From Marmoricola sp. (GTDB lineage: Bacteria; Actinomycetota; Actinomycetes; Propionibacteriales; Nocardioidaceae): DNA of 64,000 bases. Made by a program: the position numbers and the translations under genes. Positions 16,884 through 24,765 of the stretch are shown piece by piece. The DNA is taken from assembly GCA_025964775.1 (NCBI GenBank), contig JAOPYE010000012.1:174722-238721 (forward strand), given 5' to 3'. Position 1 is the first letter of the stretch; each line of letters begins with the position of its first letter. Under the pieces are notes generated by a model. The model did not search any database, was not told where the DNA came from, and was given only the letters and a program-made list of their open reading frames with translations.

Positions 16884-16899
16884 TCGAACATGTGTTCGA
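16884..16899 (+). promoter_or_regulatory. LexA (SOS) box of the imuA'-imuB-dnaE2 operon
   Basis: TCGAAC-ATGT-GTTCGA is a perfect match to the actinobacterial LexA consensus TCGAAC-N4-GTTCGA. It sits six bases after the kinase stop and eleven bases before the imuA' start, so bound LexA would block the mutasome promoter until DNA damage. Confidence 0.9.
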
Positions 16900-16909
16900 T
16901 CATGAGGAG

Positions 16910-17623
16910 ATGTCCTCGACCTCGATCAAGTCTCCGCGCGAGCACGTCGTACGAAACGGTGCCGTCGTACCAGACGGTGCAGTCGTCCTGCGCCTGCAGG
17001 AGCGGATCGCCGGGATGCAGGACGGTGTCCCGAGGATCCCGGTCGCGACCCATCCTGCACTGTCGGGGCTGCTCCAGCTCCGGACCGGCGGTGCCTACGA
17101 GGTGGACTCGGCCAGCCTGGCGATGATGTTGCTGGCAGCGCCTTCCCAGGAAGGGGCCTGGTCGGCCGTCATCGGTGCAGATGACTTCGGGATCGAGGCA
17201 GCGGCAGAGCTGGGGGTCGACCTGACTCGGACTGTCCTCGTGCCCGACCCCGGCGATCAGTGGCTCGAAGCGACTGCCGCGCTGGTCGACGTCGTCACCC
17301 TGGTCGTGCTCCGACCGCCAGTCGGGGTCACCGAGCGCACTGCCAGCCGGATCTCGGCACGACTGCGGAAGCGCTCGTCGGCGCTGATCGTCTGGGGCAC
17401 CTGGCCCGGCAGCGAGGCCAGGCTCTCCTTGCGTTCCTCGGTCTGGTCGGGCCTCGATGCGGGACACGGACGGTTGCGGAGCAGGCGGGTGACGGTCGCC
17501 GTACGGCGCGGGTCTGCTCCGGCCCGTGAGGCCGAGCTCTGGATGCCGGCCGAGGAAGGGCCGGTACGTCGTACGGCGACGGACCTGCCGACGCGGACGA
17601 CTCTTGATGGTGCGCTCGCATGA
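16910..17623 (+). CDS. imuA: ImuA'-like mutasome protein
   Basis: This 237-residue RecA-like accessory protein belongs to the actinobacterial mutasome (counterpart of Mycobacterium ImuA', Rv3395c). It is recognised mainly by context: LexA box just upstream, imuB and dnaE2 just downstream. The ATLPAL-like segment VATHPALSGLLQLRTGG and GAWSAVIGADDFGIEAAAE fit a RecA-fold core without a working Walker A (no GxxxxGKT), as is known for ImuA'. ATG 16910 directly follows GAGGAG. An in-frame GTG at 16892 lies inside the LexA box and is less likely. It would help load the ImuB/DnaE2 translesion complex. Confidence 0.8.
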   Translation: MSSTSIKSPREHVVRNGAVVPDGAVVLRLQERIAGMQDGVPRIPVATHPALSGLLQLRTGGAYEVDSASLAMMLLAAPSQEGAWSAVIGADDFGIEAAAELGVDLTRTVLVPDPGDQWLEATAALVDVVTLVVLRPPVGVTERTASRISARLRKRSSALIVWGTWPGSEARLSLRSSVWSGLDAGHGRLRSRRVTVAVRRGSAPAREAELWMPAEEGPVRRTATDLPTRTTLDGALA

Positions 17624-17630
17624 GGGTCCC

Positions 17631-17673
17631 GTGAGAGTCACGTGAGAGTCACGTGAGAGTCACGTGAGAGTCA
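17631..17673 (+). repeat. 11-bp tandem repeat carrying the imuB translation start
   Basis: GTGAGAGTCAC is repeated at 17631, 17642 and 17653, and a fourth copy begins at 17664 (GTGAGAGTCAT). Each unit contains a GTG and a GAGAG ribosome-site-like stretch. Since 11 is not a multiple of three, successive GTGs fall in different frames; only the last opens the imuB frame. The GTG at 17631 is in frame but meets TGA at once. Confidence 0.9.
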
Positions 17674-19199
17674 TGGTCGTCTGGTGCCCGGACTGGCCCG
17701 TCGTGGCAGCCGAGGCAGGTCAGGCGACACCCGCAGCGGTGGTGACCCGCAGCGCCGTGGTCGCCTGCAACGCCCGAGCCCGTGATCACGGAGTACGACG
17801 GGGGATGCGACGTCGTGACGCCCAGTCCCGCTGCCCCGAGCTCGTCCTGGTTGCCGACAACCCCGATCGGGACGTCCGCGCGTTCGAGCCGGTGCTCGCC
17901 GCAGTCGAAGCACTGCGTCCCGGCGTTGCTCCGTTGCGTCCGGGGTTGCTGGCGATCAGGGCACCTGGCCGGTTCTACGGCAGCGAGGAGCATGCAGCAG
18001 CGGTCATCGCCGAACGCCTCGTCTCGATCGGGATCACCGATGTGCGGGTCGGGGTCGCCGATGACCTCTTCACTGCCGAGCAGGCAGCTCGAGGTGCGGA
18101 GGTCCAGGGCTGGCTGGTGATCGAAACGGGCGGCTCGGCGGCGTTCCTGGGCGACCTCCCGGTCGAGGTTCTCGACGACGGCGACCTGGTCGGGCTGCTC
18201 CAGCGGCTGGGGTTGCGGCATCTCAGAGACCTGGCAGCCCTGCCTGCACGAGACGTCCTGACCCGCTTCGGTGCGTACGGCGCCAAGGTGCACCGGCTCG
18301 CCCGTGGGGTCGACCCGGTCGAGCCGGCTGCCCGGACCCCACCCCCCGACCTGGTCTGCGAGATCGCCTTCGAGCCACCCCTGACCTCGACCGAGGCGGT
18401 CTGCTTCAGCGTGCGTCGCAAGGCCGAGGAGTTCGTTGCCGGTCTCGGTGAACGTGGACTCGTGGCCACCGCAGTCCTCATCGAGGCCGAAGGTGACGAC
18501 GCCCGGCGCACGCTGCTCTCCTCCAGGTCCTGGGTGCACTCGCGCTGGTTCGCGGCCGGGGACGTGGTCGACCGGGTGCACTGGCAGCTCCAGGCCACGC
18601 CGGCAGGGAGTCTTGTCGGTGCTCCGGTCGGGCTGGTCCGGTTCGTGCCCGAGACCGTCGAGCCGGCGGCCGCCCATGCCGACGGGCTCTGGGGTGGGGG
18701 GACCGACGACCGGGTCGACCGCGGGGTGGCCAGGGTGCAGGCGATGCTCGGGTACGACGCCGTGGTGGTCCCGGTCCGCCAGGGTGGTCGCTCACCGGCT
18801 GATCGCCAGGCGCTGGTGCCGTGGGGTGAACGACCGACCGGCTTGCGACCTCCCGACCTGCCCTGGCCCGGACAGGTGCCCTCGCCGGCACCGACCCGGG
18901 TCTTCGCCGAGCCCTGGGCGACCGCGGTCGTCGGACCGGCCGGGCAACCAGTGACGGTCACGGCCCGGGGCGCGGTCTCGTGCGTGCCGACGATGTTGTT
19001 GATCAAGCACTGCCACTCGGGGAGCTCGAACCGGTGGCAGCCGATCGATGCCTGGGCCGGTCCCTGGCCGGTCGACGAGCAGTGGTGGGAAGGCGGCCGT
19101 GGACCGGCTGCGCGCTTCCAGATCGTCGGGGTCGACGGTCGTGCCTGGCTGATGCGTTGCGAGGGCGGGCAGTGGTGGACCGAAGCGAGCTATGACTGA
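17664..19199 (+). CDS. imuB: ImuB, inactive Y-family polymerase homologue (mutasome hub)
   Basis: This 511-residue DinB/UmuC-like protein links ImuA', DnaE2 and the sliding clamp during SOS mutagenesis. The Y-family acidic residues are missing: the start is MVVWCPDWPVVAA where a polymerase has its first Asp, and the second motif reads LLAIRAPGRFYGS. Both are normal for ImuB. The little-finger region and a C-terminal ImuB extension follow. The expected clamp motif (QLPLWG in mycobacteria) appears as ADGLWGG near residue 350, with no Gln. The start is GTG 17664 or ATG 17673. The gene ends overlapping dnaE2 (TGATG). Confidence 0.9.
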   Translation: MRVMVVWCPDWPVVAAEAGQATPAAVVTRSAVVACNARARDHGVRRGMRRRDAQSRCPELVLVADNPDRDVRAFEPVLAAVEALRPGVAPLRPGLLAIRAPGRFYGSEEHAAAVIAERLVSIGITDVRVGVADDLFTAEQAARGAEVQGWLVIETGGSAAFLGDLPVEVLDDGDLVGLLQRLGLRHLRDLAALPARDVLTRFGAYGAKVHRLARGVDPVEPAARTPPPDLVCEIAFEPPLTSTEAVCFSVRRKAEEFVAGLGERGLVATAVLIEAEGDDARRTLLSSRSWVHSRWFAAGDVVDRVHWQLQATPAGSLVGAPVGLVRFVPETVEPAAAHADGLWGGGTDDRVDRGVARVQAMLGYDAVVVPVRQGGRSPADRQALVPWGERPTGLRPPDLPWPGQVPSPAPTRVFAEPWATAVVGPAGQPVTVTARGAVSCVPTMLLIKHCHSGSSNRWQPIDAWAGPWPVDEQWWEGGRGPAARFQIVGVDGRAWLMRCEGGQWWTEASYD

Positions 19200-22100
19200 T
19201 GGGGTGGAGCAACCCGGCCATTCCTTGGTCCGAGCTCGAGAAGCGGCTCTCGGCCAGACCTCGCCGCGGGCCAGCAGACGACGGACCGGGGTCGCGCAAG
19301 CGCAAGGCCTACCAGCCCAGGGACGAGGTCCGGGCGCCGGACGGTCCGCTCACGCCGTACGCGGAACTGCACTGCCACAGCAACTTCAGCTTCCTCGACG
19401 GTGCCAGCGGACCGGACAAGCTCGTCGAGGAAGCGGTACGGCTCGGGCTGCACGGGTTGGCGCTCACCGACCATGACGGGTTCGCGGGTGCCCCGCTGTT
19501 CGCGGAGATAGCCCAGAAATATGCCCCGAAGCACGACCTCAGGACTGTCTTCGGGTCCGAGCTCTCCGTGGGTCTGAGCGGTCCGCAGAACGGCGTACCG
19601 GATCCCGAGGGCAACCACCTGCTCGTCCTGGCCGCTGGCGTCGAGGGCTATCACCGGCTGGCTGCGGCGATCACCGACGCCCAGTTGCGTGGTGACGAGA
19701 AGGGTCGCCCGGTCTACGACCTCGAGGAGCTGGCCGGAGCTGGTCGGGGGCACTGGCGGATCCTCACCGGGTGTCGCAAGGGCACGGTCCGTACTGCCTT
19801 GAGGGTCGGAGGACTGAGTGCAGCCGCAACCGAGCTGGACAGGTTGACGGCTCTCTTCGGGCACGACGGCGTCGTCGTCGAGCTCGTCGACCACGGCTAC
19901 CCGCTCGACCACGATGCCAACGACGCGCTGGCGCTCCTGGCCCGCGACCACGGTCTGCCGCTGGTGGCGACCAACAACGTCCACCACGCGACACCCGACG
20001 GCCATCGACTCGCCTCGGCGATGGCAGCGATCCGGGCACGACGCAGCCTGGCCGAGATGGACGGCTGGTTGCCGCCGTACGGAGCGGCGTGCCTGCGGTC
20101 GGGAGAGGAGATGGGCGAGCGCTTCGCGCGCTACCCGGGTGCCGTGGGGTACTCGGTCACCCTGGCCGACGAGCTCGCGTTCGACTTGCAGCGGGCGACA
20201 CCGAAGCTGCCGAAGCAGGGCATCCCCGAGGGTCACACCGCGACCACCTGGCTGCGGGTGCTGACCGAGCGCGGGTTCGAGACCCGCTACCGCGGGACCC
20301 CGCACGAGGAGCGTGCCCGCGAACGGGTCGAGCTCGAGCTCGAGGTGATCGGGCGCAAGGACTTCGCCGGCTACTTCGCGATCGTCCACGACATCGTCGA
20401 GTTCGCTCGCAATCAGGGAATCCTCTGCCAGGGCAGGGGATCCGCCGCAAGCTCGGCAGTCTGCTACGCACTGGGAATCACTGCGATCGACTCGGTGCTC
20501 TACAACCTCCCCTTCGAGCGTTTCATCTCCCAGCACCGTGACGAGGAGCCCGACATCGATGTCGACTTCGACTCCGATCGTCGCGAGGAGGTGATCCAGT
20601 GGGTCTACGACCGGTACGGCCGGCACAACGCAGCCCAGGTCGCCAACGTGATCACCTACCGCCCGAAGATGGCGGTCCGCGACGCCGCCAAGGCGCTCGG
20701 TCATTCGCCCGGCCAGCAGGACGCCTGGTCGAAGTCGATCGACCACTACAGCGGGACGGTCGACTCCGGCGAGATCCCGGAGCAGGTCGTCGAGCTGGCC
20801 AACCAGCTGATGAAGGCGCCGCGTCATCTGGGCATCCATTCGGGCGGGATGATCCTGACCGAGCGGCCGATCGGCGAGGTCTGCCCGATCGAGCGGGCGC
20901 GGATGGAGAAGCGGACCATCCTGCAGTGGGACAAGGACGCGTGCGAGTGGATGGGGCTGGTCAAGTTCGACCTGCTGGGCCTGGGGATGCTCGGCGCACT
21001 GAACCACATGATGGTGATGATCGGCGAGGACCTCGGCGAGCACTGGACGCTGCAGAGCCTGCCCAAGGAAGAGCCCGGGGTCTACGACATGCTCGACCGG
21101 GCGGACTCGATCGGGGTCTTCCAGGTCGAGAGCCGGGCGCAGATCGGCACCCTGCCGAGACTGAGACCCAGGACCTTCTACGACCTCGCCATCGAGATCG
21201 CCCTGATCCGTCCGGGGCCGATCCAGGGCGGTGCGGTGCACCCCTACATCCGCAGGGCGACCGGACGCGAGGAGGTCAGCTACGCCCATCGCGACCTGGT
21301 ACCGGTGCTCGAGAGGACCCTGGGGGTGCCGCTGTTCCAGGAGCAGCTGATGGAGATGGCGGTCGCGATCGGCGACTGCTCCCGCGATGACGCCGATCTG
21401 CTGCGTCGGGCGATGGGCTCCAAGCGCGGCATCGAACGCATCGAGTCGATCAAGGAAACGCTCTTCGCCGGGATGGAGCGGCGAGGCCTGGTGGGGGAGG
21501 AGGCGAAGCAGATCTACGTGCAGATCCTCTCGTTCGCGAACTTCGGCTTCGCCGAGAGCCATGCCCTCAGCTTCGCGCTGCTCGTCTATGCCAGCTCCTG
21601 GTTCAAGCTGCACTACCCGGCCGCGTTCCTGGCCGGGTTGCTGCGCTCCCAGCCGATGGGCTTCTACTCTCCTCAGTCGCTGGTCCAGGACGCCCGTCGG
21701 CACGGCGTCACCGTGCTCGGTCCCGATATCGAGGCATCGGCTTCCCAGGCTGCGCTCGAGGGAGCCGGTGAACCGACAGGCCTTCCTGAATGCCTCGAGC
21801 CCTACCACCAGCCCACCCCGTACGACGCCGAAGCACCTGACCCGACACTGACCCACCGACGCGACGGCAAGTTCGCAGTCCGCCTGGGGCTGGACGAGGT
21901 CCGCGGGATCGGTGCCGATGTTGCTGCCAGGATCGTGGCCGCACGCGATCAACGCCCGTTCCGCGACATGGTCGATCTCTCCCGCCGGGCAGATCTTGAC
22001 TCGGGACAGCTCGAAGCACTGGCAACTGCCGGTGCTTTCTCCTGCTGGGGGCTGAGTCGTCGCGAGGCGCTGTGGAATGCAGGGTTCACCGAACGCGAGG

Positions 22101-22591
22101 ACCAGCTCGAGGGCGCGGGTGCCGTCGTCTCGGCGCCGATGCTTCCGGGCCTCGACCCCGTGGGCGTGACGCTCGCTGATCTCTGGGCAACCCGGATCTC
22201 GCCGTCCTCGCACCCGGTCGGACACCTGCGGGGTGTGCTCGATCAGGTGGGCATCCTCGCAGTCGGCGCGCTGGCCTCCGCCGAGTCAGGACGTCGGGTC
22301 CACGTGGCCGGACTGATCACCCACCGCCAACGACCGAGCACGGCAGGCGGTGTCACCTTCCTCACCCTCGAGGACGAGACCGGGATGCTCAACGTGATCT
22401 GCACCGAAGGTGTCTGGAACCGCTATCGCAAGGTGGCCAGGACGGCCTCAGGCATGGTGATCCGGGGGATCCTCGAGCGCAACGACGGTGTCACCAACCT
22501 GCTCGCCGACAAGATCTCGTCCCTGGACAGCGTCAGCCCGTCGGCCGAGCAGGCGCTTCAGGCGCGGCACCAGCCCCGCAACTTCCAGTGA
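19199..22591 (+). CDS. dnaE2: Error-prone DNA polymerase DnaE2
   Basis: This 1130-residue C-family polymerase performs SOS-induced translesion synthesis. The N-terminal MGWSNPAIPWSELEKRL is typical of DnaE2. The PHP domain has ELHCHSNFSFLDGAS and LTDHDGFAG. The palm carries the catalytic aspartates in PDIDVDFD at 452-456. GSKRGIERI belongs to the fingers region. The C-terminal OB fold (HVAGLITHRQRP, then LEDETGMLNVI) ends the protein without the tau-binding domain of replicative DnaE1. ATG 19199 overlaps the imuB stop. It is the last gene of the LexA-controlled operon. Confidence 0.95.
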   Translation: MGWSNPAIPWSELEKRLSARPRRGPADDGPGSRKRKAYQPRDEVRAPDGPLTPYAELHCHSNFSFLDGASGPDKLVEEAVRLGLHGLALTDHDGFAGAPLFAEIAQKYAPKHDLRTVFGSELSVGLSGPQNGVPDPEGNHLLVLAAGVEGYHRLAAAITDAQLRGDEKGRPVYDLEELAGAGRGHWRILTGCRKGTVRTALRVGGLSAAATELDRLTALFGHDGVVVELVDHGYPLDHDANDALALLARDHGLPLVATNNVHHATPDGHRLASAMAAIRARRSLAEMDGWLPPYGAACLRSGEEMGERFARYPGAVGYSVTLADELAFDLQRATPKLPKQGIPEGHTATTWLRVLTERGFETRYRGTPHEERARERVELELEVIGRKDFAGYFAIVHDIVEFARNQGILCQGRGSAASSAVCYALGITAIDSVLYNLPFERFISQHRDEEPDIDVDFDSDRREEVIQWVYDRYGRHNAAQVANVITYRPKMAVRDAAKALGHSPGQQDAWSKSIDHYSGTVDSGEIPEQVVELANQLMKAPRHLGIHSGGMILTERPIGEVCPIERARMEKRTILQWDKDACEWMGLVKFDLLGLGMLGALNHMMVMIGEDLGEHWTLQSLPKEEPGVYDMLDRADSIGVFQVESRAQIGTLPRLRPRTFYDLAIEIALIRPGPIQGGAVHPYIRRATGREEVSYAHRDLVPVLERTLGVPLFQEQLMEMAVAIGDCSRDDADLLRRAMGSKRGIERIESIKETLFAGMERRGLVGEEAKQIYVQILSFANFGFAESHALSFALLVYASSWFKLHYPAAFLAGLLRSQPMGFYSPQSLVQDARRHGVTVLGPDIEASASQAALEGAGEPTGLPECLEPYHQPTPYDAEAPDPTLTHRRDGKFAVRLGLDEVRGIGADVAARIVAARDQRPFRDMVDLSRRADLDSGQLEALATAGAFSCWGLSRREALWNAGFTEREDQLEGAGAVVSAPMLPGLDPVGVTLADLWATRISPSSHPVGHLRGVLDQVGILAVGALASAESGRRVHVAGLITHRQRPSTAGGVTFLTLEDETGMLNVICTEGVWNRYRKVARTASGMVIRGILERNDGVTNLLADKISSLDSVSPSAEQALQARHQPRNFQ

Positions 22592-22609
22592 GCAGCCTGG
22601 GTGGAACTC

Positions 22610-23869
22610 CTAGGTTCTCCTGCTGAACGTGACCTTGCCGTTCTTGGCGGCTTTCAACTGGTAGCGATCGTCGTGGGCGAGCGAGTGATGCCGCGGACAC
22701 AGCAGCATCCCGTTCTTGATCGACGTATCTCCACCCTTGCTCCACGGGACCGGGTGGTGGGCATGGCACATGCTCGGTGGCCAGTCGCAATGTCGTTCAA
22801 CGCAGCCGCCGTCGCGGAGTGCGAGAGCTATTCGCTGAGGCTCGGTGTGGAAGCGGGTCTTGCGACCGAGGTCGAGGACCTGACTCTTCGTGCCGAGCAC
22901 GGCCGGGATGATGCCTGCCTCGCAGGCCAACCGGCGCGCCTCGGAGGCACTGATCGCCTCGCCGGTGTCGAGCGTCGCCGACTTGTCGCCACCGAGCAGG
23001 TCGTTCATGGTCATCGTGACAACGACCGTTGCTGCGATGCCGCCAGCGTGGGGGACGGCACTAGCAGCCCGTGTCTCGATGTACTCGGTGAACGCCTGCC
23101 CCAGGCGCAAAGGCCGGGACACCCGCTCGCCGAGCGAGCCTGATGCGGCTTGGTGCTTCGGTGCCGCAATCGCGTTCAGGTGCTTGGCGAGCATCTCGCC
23201 AGCGAGAACGGGAACCTTGAACCGTCCGAGCATGGAACCGTGCCCGTCGTGGTGCATGGTGAACGAAGCCGTCGCTGCCGCGTTCTGCTCTTCTCTTTCG
23301 AGCACCTTGCGCTCGTGCTCCTCGGCGACCTCTGGTGCGATCACGTCGAGGATCCGGCGCCCGAGGATCTTGAGCTCACCCGGATCGTGATGCGCCGCCA
23401 GGGCTACCAGGTGCTGCTCGGCCTCTCGTCGCAGGTTCGCTTCGACGAGCTGTGTGGGCAACGCATCTGTCGCATCGAGGATCACCGCTGCCTGGTCGAC
23501 CGTGACCGCGCCCGAGACCAGCGCCGCGGTCGTCGGTTCATGAGCACTGTCGTCCAGACGCTCGGCCAGGACCACCTGACGGCGCGCGGCCGACTTCGTC
23601 ATCCTGGTGGTGGTCGCCCACCAACCTGCGGTGTTGGCGAACCCCAACGGATCGCCGACCTGATGCCGGTCTGCTTCTCGCAGCATCTGCAGCTGAACCC
23701 CGGAGAGTTCGTTCATCGCAGTCGCAAGCTCCGGCAGCTGTTCGACCAGATCACTCGGATTCATCGTCCACACCGCAGTCCCGGCATGCTCAGCGAGTAG
23801 TGCGCGCACGCCAGCGACAAGGCGCACTGTTGGATGTCGGGCGCCGGTCCCGATCTGATCGACGGTCAT
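22610..23869 (-). CDS. DUF222 and HNH endonuclease domain protein (13E12 repeat-like)
   Basis: This 419-residue protein has an N-terminal DUF222 region rich in helices (about 30-300) and a C-terminal HNH nuclease domain. In the latter, CHAHHPVPWSKGGDTSIKNG is followed by LLCPRHHSLAH, with the zinc Cys pairs and H-N-H residues in place. This is the architecture of the mycobacterial 13E12 repeat family. The start overlaps the stop of the small upstream gene (ATGA), and that pair lies behind a perfect LexA box. The biochemical role is unknown; a DNA nuclease acting in the damage response is inferred from the domain and the box. Confidence 0.85.
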   Translation of the reverse strand: MTVDQIGTGARHPTVRLVAGVRALLAEHAGTAVWTMNPSDLVEQLPELATAMNELSGVQLQMLREADRHQVGDPLGFANTAGWWATTTRMTKSAARRQVVLAERLDDSAHEPTTAALVSGAVTVDQAAVILDATDALPTQLVEANLRREAEQHLVALAAHHDPGELKILGRRILDVIAPEVAEEHERKVLEREEQNAAATASFTMHHDGHGSMLGRFKVPVLAGEMLAKHLNAIAAPKHQAASGSLGERVSRPLRLGQAFTEYIETRAASAVPHAGGIAATVVVTMTMNDLLGGDKSATLDTGEAISASEARRLACEAGIIPAVLGTKSQVLDLGRKTRFHTEPQRIALALRDGGCVERHCDWPPSMCHAHHPVPWSKGGDTSIKNGMLLCPRHHSLAHDDRYQLKAAKNGKVTFSRRT

Positions 23870-24138
23870 CGGTAGCTCAGGCGACGCTGCACCGCCATCT
23901 CAGACAGCCGTCGGACTACTACGGCCTGGTCTGCATCGGTCAGTTTCGGTCGCTCCACCAGGGCGCGGATCCTGCCGAGGAGGCGAGCCACGACGACGCA
24001 CTCGTTGAACAACGCCTCGCGGTCGCCAGGATCCAACCCCGTGGGATCGATCGCGGCCGCGCGTGCGAGGAAGTCGTTGACGTGCCGTAGGGCACACGCG
24101 ATCGTGGCGTCGGCGGTTCTGACCGTGCGGTGAGTCAT
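23866..24138 (-). CDS. Small helical protein, first gene of the SOS-controlled HNH pair
   Basis: This 90-residue protein is mostly alpha-helical by composition (ALRHVNDFLARAAAIDPTG, then FNECVVVARLLGRIRALVER), with a basic tail QRRLSYR. I do not recognise a family. ATG 24138 lies 15 bases downstream (on this strand) of a perfect LexA box, and its stop overlaps the start of the DUF222/HNH gene, so the two are expressed together. A partner, inhibitor or regulator of the nuclease are all possible; none can be chosen from sequence. The codon use and frame make a real gene likely. Confidence 0.65.
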   Translation of the reverse strand: MTHRTVRTADATIACALRHVNDFLARAAAIDPTGLDPGDREALFNECVVVARLLGRIRALVERPKLTDADQAVVVRRLSEMAVQRRLSYR

Positions 24139-24152
24139 ACCTAGATCGTTGT

Positions 24153-24168
24153 TCGAACATACGTTCGA
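24153..24168 (-). promoter_or_regulatory. LexA (SOS) box of the DUF222/HNH pair
   Basis: TCGAAC-ATAC-GTTCGA matches the actinobacterial LexA consensus in all twelve fixed positions. It lies 15 bases before the ATG of the reverse-strand gene pair; the nearest gene on the other side ends at 24201, so only the nuclease pair can be its target. Confidence 0.85.
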
Positions 24169-24200
24169 GTCAAACGCCGATCCACAAGGTTCCTCAGGCC

Positions 24201-24707
24201 TCAGCCGAAGACGGCCGCGATCTGGTCCAGTGCGTCACCGACAGCCGGTGCTGCCTGGTCGTCGAAGCTCGGCCCGCGCAGCGGGATCGCATCTCCTGGC
24301 CGGACCTGTTCGCCGCAACGGTCGCAGCACGCGACCGCCGTACTGATCTCTCCGCAGCCGAGGTGTCGCCACTGGATCGGCGGTGCGCCACCGAACGCCC
24401 ACTTGTCGCCGAACTGCTGGAGGGCGAGCAGGACCATCGCCAGGTCGTTGCCCTTCTCGGTCATCCGGTAGTCGTAACGAGGCGGGTTGTCCTGGTAGGC
24501 CACCCGCACCACCACGTCGTGGTCGACCAGGTGTGCCAGCCGCTGGGTGAGCACCTTGCGGGACAGGCCGAGATCACCCTGGATGGCGTCGAAGCGCGAG
24601 ATGCCGATCGCGATGTCGCGCAGCACCAGCGCGGTCCAGCGGTCCCCGATGATGTCGAGGGTCCGGGCCACCGAGCACGGCTGATCGGGGAGCGATGCGC
24701 GTTGCAT
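24201..24707 (-). CDS. HxlR-family transcriptional regulator
   Basis: This 168-residue winged-helix regulator carries the HxlR signature. CSVARTLDIIGDRWTALVLR is at the N-terminus, GLSRKVLTQRLAHLVD is the recognition helix region and YRMTEKGNDLAMVL is the wing end. Beyond the usual 110 residues there is a C-terminal extension with HLGCGE and ACCDRCGEQVRPGD, a possible metal or thiol site. It is divergent from an MMPL transporter gene starting 58 bases away and so probably controls it. Confidence 0.85.
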   Translation of the reverse strand: MQRASLPDQPCSVARTLDIIGDRWTALVLRDIAIGISRFDAIQGDLGLSRKVLTQRLAHLVDHDVVVRVAYQDNPPRYDYRMTEKGNDLAMVLLALQQFGDKWAFGGAPPIQWRHLGCGEISTAVACCDRCGEQVRPGDAIPLRGPSFDDQAAPAVGDALDQIAAVFG

Positions 24708-24729
24708 GGCTCACACCGTATCCGAGTGA

Positions 24730-24744
24730 GTTCCCAAAGGAAAC
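24730..24744. promoter_or_regulatory. Candidate operator between HxlR and MMPL genes
   Basis: GTTCCC-AAA-GGAAAC is an imperfect inverted repeat in the 58-base divergent region. HxlR proteins bind short palindromes of the GT...AC kind, so this is the natural candidate site. No binding data; position and symmetry only. Confidence 0.4.
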
Positions 24745-24765
24745 CCGCACTGCTAGCGTGCACCC

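Noticed and set aside
22610..23869. HNH protein as a homing endonuclease of an intron or intein
   Set aside because: It is not inside another gene, has the DUF222-HNH layout and is under its own LexA box.
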